Below are positions 41,483 to 44,380 of a DNA stretch of 44,380 nt, in pieces. The position numbers and the translations under genes are program-made. The notes below the pieces were generated by a model, which worked only from the letters and a program-made list of their open reading frames with translations, did not search any database and had not been told where the DNA came from. Source of the stretch: Hyphomicrobiales bacterium (GTDB lineage: Bacteria > Pseudomonadota > Alphaproteobacteria > Rhizobiales > Rhizobiaceae); NCBI GenBank assembly GCA_012842935.1, contig DUSC01000131.1:1-44380 (forward strand), read 5' to 3'. Every line of letters starts with the position of its first letter. Position 1 is the first letter of the stretch.

Positions 41483-42220
41483 TCAGATCATTGCCATACC
41501 GCCGTTCACGTGCAGCGTCTGGCCGGTCACGTAGGCCGCTTCTGCCGAGGCCAGGTAGATCACCGCCGATGCGATCTCGTCGCCCTTGCCCATGCGGCGC
41601 ATGGGGATCGCGCCCATGATCGCTTCCTTCTGCTTGTCGTTGAGCTTGTCGGTCATCGCCGATTCGATGAAGCCGGGCGCGACGCAGTTGACGGTCACGT
41701 TGCGGCTGGCGATCTCCTGGGCGAGGGACTTGGAAAAGCCGATCATCCCTGCCTTGGAGGCACAGTAGTTGGCCTGCCCGGGATTGCCGGTGACGCCGAC
41801 GACGGAGGTGATGTTGACGATGCGACCGTAGCGGCGGCGCATCATCGGATGCGTGAGTTCGCGGGTCAGCCGGAACGCCGCCGTCAGGTTGACTTCGAGC
41901 ACCGCGTCCCAGTCTTCGTCGGACATGCGCACGAACAATCCGTCGCGCGTGATGCCGGCGTTGTTGACCAGAATATCGACACCCCCCAGTTCGGCCTCGG
42001 CCCTCTGGCCGAGAGCCTTGACCTCGGCACGATCGGAAAGATCGGCGGGAAAGACCTTCGCCCGGTCGCCGAGTTCGGCGGCGAGCGCCTCGAGCCGGTC
42101 GACACGGGTGCCGTGGAGGCCGACCGTCGCGCCCCGGGCGTGGAGCGCCCGGGCGACGGCCTCGCCGATACCGCCCGACGCACCGGTGACGAGCGCCTTG
42201 CGGCCGCTGAGATCGAACAT
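41483..42220 (-). CDS. fabG: 3-oxoacyl-ACP reductase
   Basis: A 245-residue SDR that reduces 3-oxoacyl-ACP with NADPH. The dinucleotide motif is TGASGGIG (12-19), NNAG follows (VNNAGITRD), and the catalytic Ser/Tyr/Lys are in NITSVVGVTG and ANYCASKAG. The end, YVTGQTLHVNGGMAMI, is diagnostic of FabG. ATG 42220 has GGGAGAA upstream; an upstream open frame adds non-family sequence. It lies between fabD and acpP as in most proteobacterial fab clusters. Confidence 0.97.
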   Translation of the reverse strand: MFDLSGRKALVTGASGGIGEAVARALHARGATVGLHGTRVDRLEALAAELGDRAKVFPADLSDRAEVKALGQRAEAELGGVDILVNNAGITRDGLFVRMSDEDWDAVLEVNLTAAFRLTRELTHPMMRRRYGRIVNITSVVGVTGNPGQANYCASKAGMIGFSKSLAQEIASRNVTVNCVAPGFIESAMTDKLNDKQKEAIMGAIPMRRMGKGDEIASAVIYLASAEAAYVTGQTLHVNGGMAMI

Positions 42221-42319
42221 GCGCAATTCTCCCGATTCAAGATGCAGCTTCGCCGCCCTCAATAGCCCCTCCGGGGCCAAGGCGCGAGGGGCGGCCGCGA
42301 TCGGACGCGACGACCGGCC

Positions 42320-43261
42320 TCAGCCGAGCGCCGCCAGCGCGGCCTCGACATCGGCCGCGGTGCCGACGTTGGCGGTCGTCACGTCCTTGCTGATGCGGCG
42401 GGCGAGGCCGGACAGCACCTTTCCGGCACCGATCTCGTAGAGGGTCGTCACGCCATTCGCCGCGAACCATTCCACCGTCTCGCGCCAGCGGACGCGGCCG
42501 GTGACCTGCTCGACGAGGCGCGCGGCAATCTCGTCCGGATCGGTCAGGGGCCTGACGACGACATTGGCGACGAGCGGGACGACGGGCGGCATCTTCGCCA
42601 CATCGGCCAGCGCCTCGCGCATCGCCTCTGCGGCAGGCGCCATCAGAGCCGAATGGAAAGGAGCGGAGACCGGAAGCATGATCGCCCTCTTGGCGCCCCT
42701 GTCGGTGCACAGGCGCGCGGCGTGTTCCACCGCCGCCCTGGCGCCGGAGATGACGAGCTGGCCGCCGCCATTGTCGTTGGCAATCTGGCACGGGCCGGTC
42801 GCGGCGGCCTCGGCGCAGGCCGCCTCGACCCCGTCCTGGTCGAGGCCGAGAACCGCAGCCATGGCGCCCTCGCCGACCGGAACGGCGGCCTGCATGGCAT
42901 TGCCGCGGATCCTGAGCAACCGCGCCGCGTCGGCGACCGAGAAGGTGCCCGCCGCGGCCAGGGCGGAGTATTCGCCCAGAGAATGGCCGGCGACGTAGGC
43001 GACCTTGCCGGCCAGGCGGAAGCCGCGCGCCTCGAGCGCGCGCAACGCGGCGACGGACACGGCCATCAGCGCCGGCTGCGCGTTGGCCGTCAGCGTCAGC
43101 ACTTCGTCCGGGCCTTCCCACATGATCGAAGAGAGCTTCTGGCCGAGCGCATCGTCGACCTCGGCAAAGACGGCCCGCGCCTCGGGATAGGCTTCGGCGA
43201 GGTCCTTGCCCATGCCGACGGCCTGGCTGCCCTGCCCCGGAAAGGTGAATGCGATCGACAT
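42320..43261 (-). CDS. fabD: Malonyl-CoA:ACP transacylase
   Basis: A 313-residue FabD that loads malonate from CoA onto AcpP. It opens with FTFPGQGSQAVGMGKDL. The nucleophile is Ser94 in GHSLGEYSA, and the histidine is in VSAPFHSALM. ATG 43261 is the conserved start; a longer open frame upstream is not homologous. It is the first gene of fabD-fabG-acpP-fabF and has its own promoter. Confidence 0.97.
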   Translation of the reverse strand: MSIAFTFPGQGSQAVGMGKDLAEAYPEARAVFAEVDDALGQKLSSIMWEGPDEVLTLTANAQPALMAVSVAALRALEARGFRLAGKVAYVAGHSLGEYSALAAAGTFSVADAARLLRIRGNAMQAAVPVGEGAMAAVLGLDQDGVEAACAEAAATGPCQIANDNGGGQLVISGARAAVEHAARLCTDRGAKRAIMLPVSAPFHSALMAPAAEAMREALADVAKMPPVVPLVANVVVRPLTDPDEIAARLVEQVTGRVRWRETVEWFAANGVTTLYEIGAGKVLSGLARRISKDVTTANVGTAADVEAALAALG

Positions 43262-43295
43262 CGAGCGTTCTCCCGACGAATTGCAAGTGGCGAGC

Positions 43296-43324
43296 CTGTG
43301 ACGCGACCCGAGCGGCGGTGTCAA
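43296..43324 (-). promoter_or_regulatory. fabD: Probable promoter of fabD
   Basis: On the minus strand a perfect TTGACA (43324-43319), 17 bases, TCACAG (43301-43296). The -10 is weak. The leader would be about 28 bases. Confidence 0.45.
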
Positions 43325-43368
43325 GGGAGGGAAGGCCTGTGGCGCCGGCAAAAGCGGCCGGAGCCGGC

Positions 43369-44380
43369 TCAGGAAGCCTTGCGCCAGCGTCGCGCGGCGA
43401 CGAAAGCCGTCAGCGCGGCCGACGTCATCGGCCGGGCGAAGGCGTAGCCCTGGAGGCCGCGGCAACCGAGCTGGCGCAAGACGCGGGCATGTTCCATCGT
43501 CTCGACACCTTCGGCGATCACCTCAATGCCGAGCGACTTGCCGATCTCGATGATCGATTCCACGAGGTGACGCTGGGCGGGCGAGGCGGTGATCGGCATG
43601 ACAAGCTGACGGTCGATCTTCAGCCGGCGCGGCTTCAGCTTGATCAGGCTGACGATCGAGGCGTATCCCGTGCCGAAATCGTCGATCTCGATGTCGATGC
43701 CGAGTTCCTTGATCTGCTCGACGTTCCAGCCGATATGCTCGTCATTGTCGTCGAGGAAGATCGACTCGACCAGTTCGAAGGACAGGCTGCCCGGCTTGAA
43801 GTCGAGGCGGCCGAGCCCGCCGATCAGCTCTTCGTCGCTCAGTCGCCGCGCCGAAACGTTGACCGAAACCTTCGGTATCGGAACACCCTGTTCGGACCAG
43901 TTCCTGAAGTCGGCGATCGCCTGCTCGAGAATCATCCGGTCGATGCTCGAAACGACATTGAGTTCCTCGGCCACCTTGAGGAAGGCGTCCGGGCCGAGAA
44001 CGCCCTCCGTCGGATGGTTCCAGCGCGCCAGGGCCTCGACGCCGGTCACCTCCAGCGTCTCGGCGTCGAACTGAGGCTGGTAGTAGGCGACGAACTGACC
44101 CTGCTCCAGGCCGCTGAGAATTTCGTCGGCGACGCGCTTGGTGTTGACGATCTCGGCCTGCAAAGCGTCGTTGAAGAACTGGTAGCGGTTGCGGCCGCGG
44201 CTCTTCGCCCGGTAGAGGGCGATATCGGCGTTGACGAGCAGGCGGCGCGGGTCGCAGCCGCGCTGCGGTTCGGTGGCGATGCCGACGCTGACCCCGAACC
44301 GGCATTCGTGCCCCTCGTAGCGGACCGGCTCGCGCATCGCCGCGATGATCCGCTCCGCCAAACCGGCGAGATAGCCGGCA
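43369..44380 (-). CDS. GGDEF-EAL cyclic-di-GMP protein, C-terminal part (cut by window edge)
   Basis: The gene runs in from the right edge, and at least 336 residues are visible. The first roughly 65 are the tail of a GGDEF domain (VSVGIATEPQ, ADIALYRAKSRGRNRY). A complete EAL phosphodiesterase domain follows: EALARW, NVSARRL, ELVES, DDFGTGYAS, KIDRQ, AEGVET and GLQGY. All metal and catalytic residues are present, so it should hydrolyse cyclic-di-GMP. The GGDEF core and any sensor domain lie beyond the window. The true start is not visible; the open frame continues past TTG 44361. It ends 108 bases before the fabD start on the same strand. Confidence 0.92.
   Translation of the reverse strand, partial: AGYLAGLAERIIAAMREPVRYEGHECRFGVSVGIATEPQRGCDPRRLLVNADIALYRAKSRGRNRYQFFNDALQAEIVNTKRVADEILSGLEQGQFVAYYQPQFDAETLEVTGVEALARWNHPTEGVLGPDAFLKVAEELNVVSSIDRMILEQAIADFRNWSEQGVPIPKVSVNVSARRLSDEELIGGLGRLDFKPGSLSFELVESIFLDDNDEHIGWNVEQIKELGIDIEIDDFGTGYASIVSLIKLKPRRLKIDRQLVMPITASPAQRHLVESIIEIGKSLGIEVIAEGVETMEHARVLRQLGCRGLQGYAFARPMTSAALTAFVAARRWRKAS

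Noticed and set aside
1-44380. CRISPR arrays, tRNA, rRNA, prophage or a replication origin
   Set aside because: No regularly spaced repeats, cloverleaf-like sequence, phage genes or DnaA-box cluster were seen on reading both strands.

Overview
The window is GC-rich (roughly two thirds G+C by eye) and packed with housekeeping genes whose order and sequences look like an alphaproteobacterium of the order Hyphomicrobiales (Rhizobiales). The pointers are the blocks uvrC-pgsA-moaD-moaE, pepA-holC, lptF-lptG-lptD-surA-pdxA-rsmA and gmk-yicC-mltG-fabF-acpP-fabG-fabD, plus an Omp25/RopB-like beta-barrel. I assign no genus. I see no rRNA, tRNA or CRISPR array.

Left end (1-1.7 kb): the tail of an IS481-like insertion sequence has cut a family 2 glycosyltransferase, and the overlapping upstream sugar aminotransferase (DegT family) carries an N-terminal frameshift. 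This looks like a surface-polysaccharide operon in decay. From 1.9 to 10.2 kb come scattered single genes: a SixA-like phosphatase, a molybdopterin oxidoreductase, RlmJ, a SnoaL-like protein, a small exported protein, an AT-richer NYN-domain gene with an unusual leader, an exported four-cysteine protein, an RNase T2, a glutathione transferase and an outer-membrane beta-barrel.

From 10.6 to 17.3 kb a plus-strand run holds a pteridine-reductase-like SDR, uvrC, pgsA, moaD, moaE and a PAS-PAS-GGDEF-EAL protein. An exported caspase with two YARHG domains and an M15 peptidoglycan peptidase follow. Then come ndk, a second glutathione transferase, a DinB-family protein, a vapBC toxin-antitoxin pair, an ABC-F ATPase overlapping a crotonase, two tandem paralogous membrane proteins of unknown function, holC, pepA and a PAP2 phosphatase.

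From 29.3 to 36.8 kb is the LPS-export and outer-membrane biogenesis operon lptF-lptG-lptD-surA with pdxA and rsmA. The LptFG permease extracts LPS, LptD inserts it in the outer membrane, and SurA chaperones outer-membrane proteins. Convergent to it are gmk, yicC and mltG, then the fatty-acid genes fabF, acpP, fabG and fabD. FabD loads malonate onto AcpP, FabF elongates and FabG reduces. The right edge cuts a GGDEF-EAL gene.

The most unusual feature is the NYN-nuclease gene near 7 kb. A sigma70-like promoter is followed by about 75 nt of predicted structured RNA, ending in a GNRA-capped terminator-like hairpin whose U-tract abuts the start codon. Also notable are a 13-G homopolymer and an 18-bp perfect palindrome upstream of it, and an M15 peptidase whose signal peptide seems to start at a non-canonical AUA overlapping the caspase stop codon.
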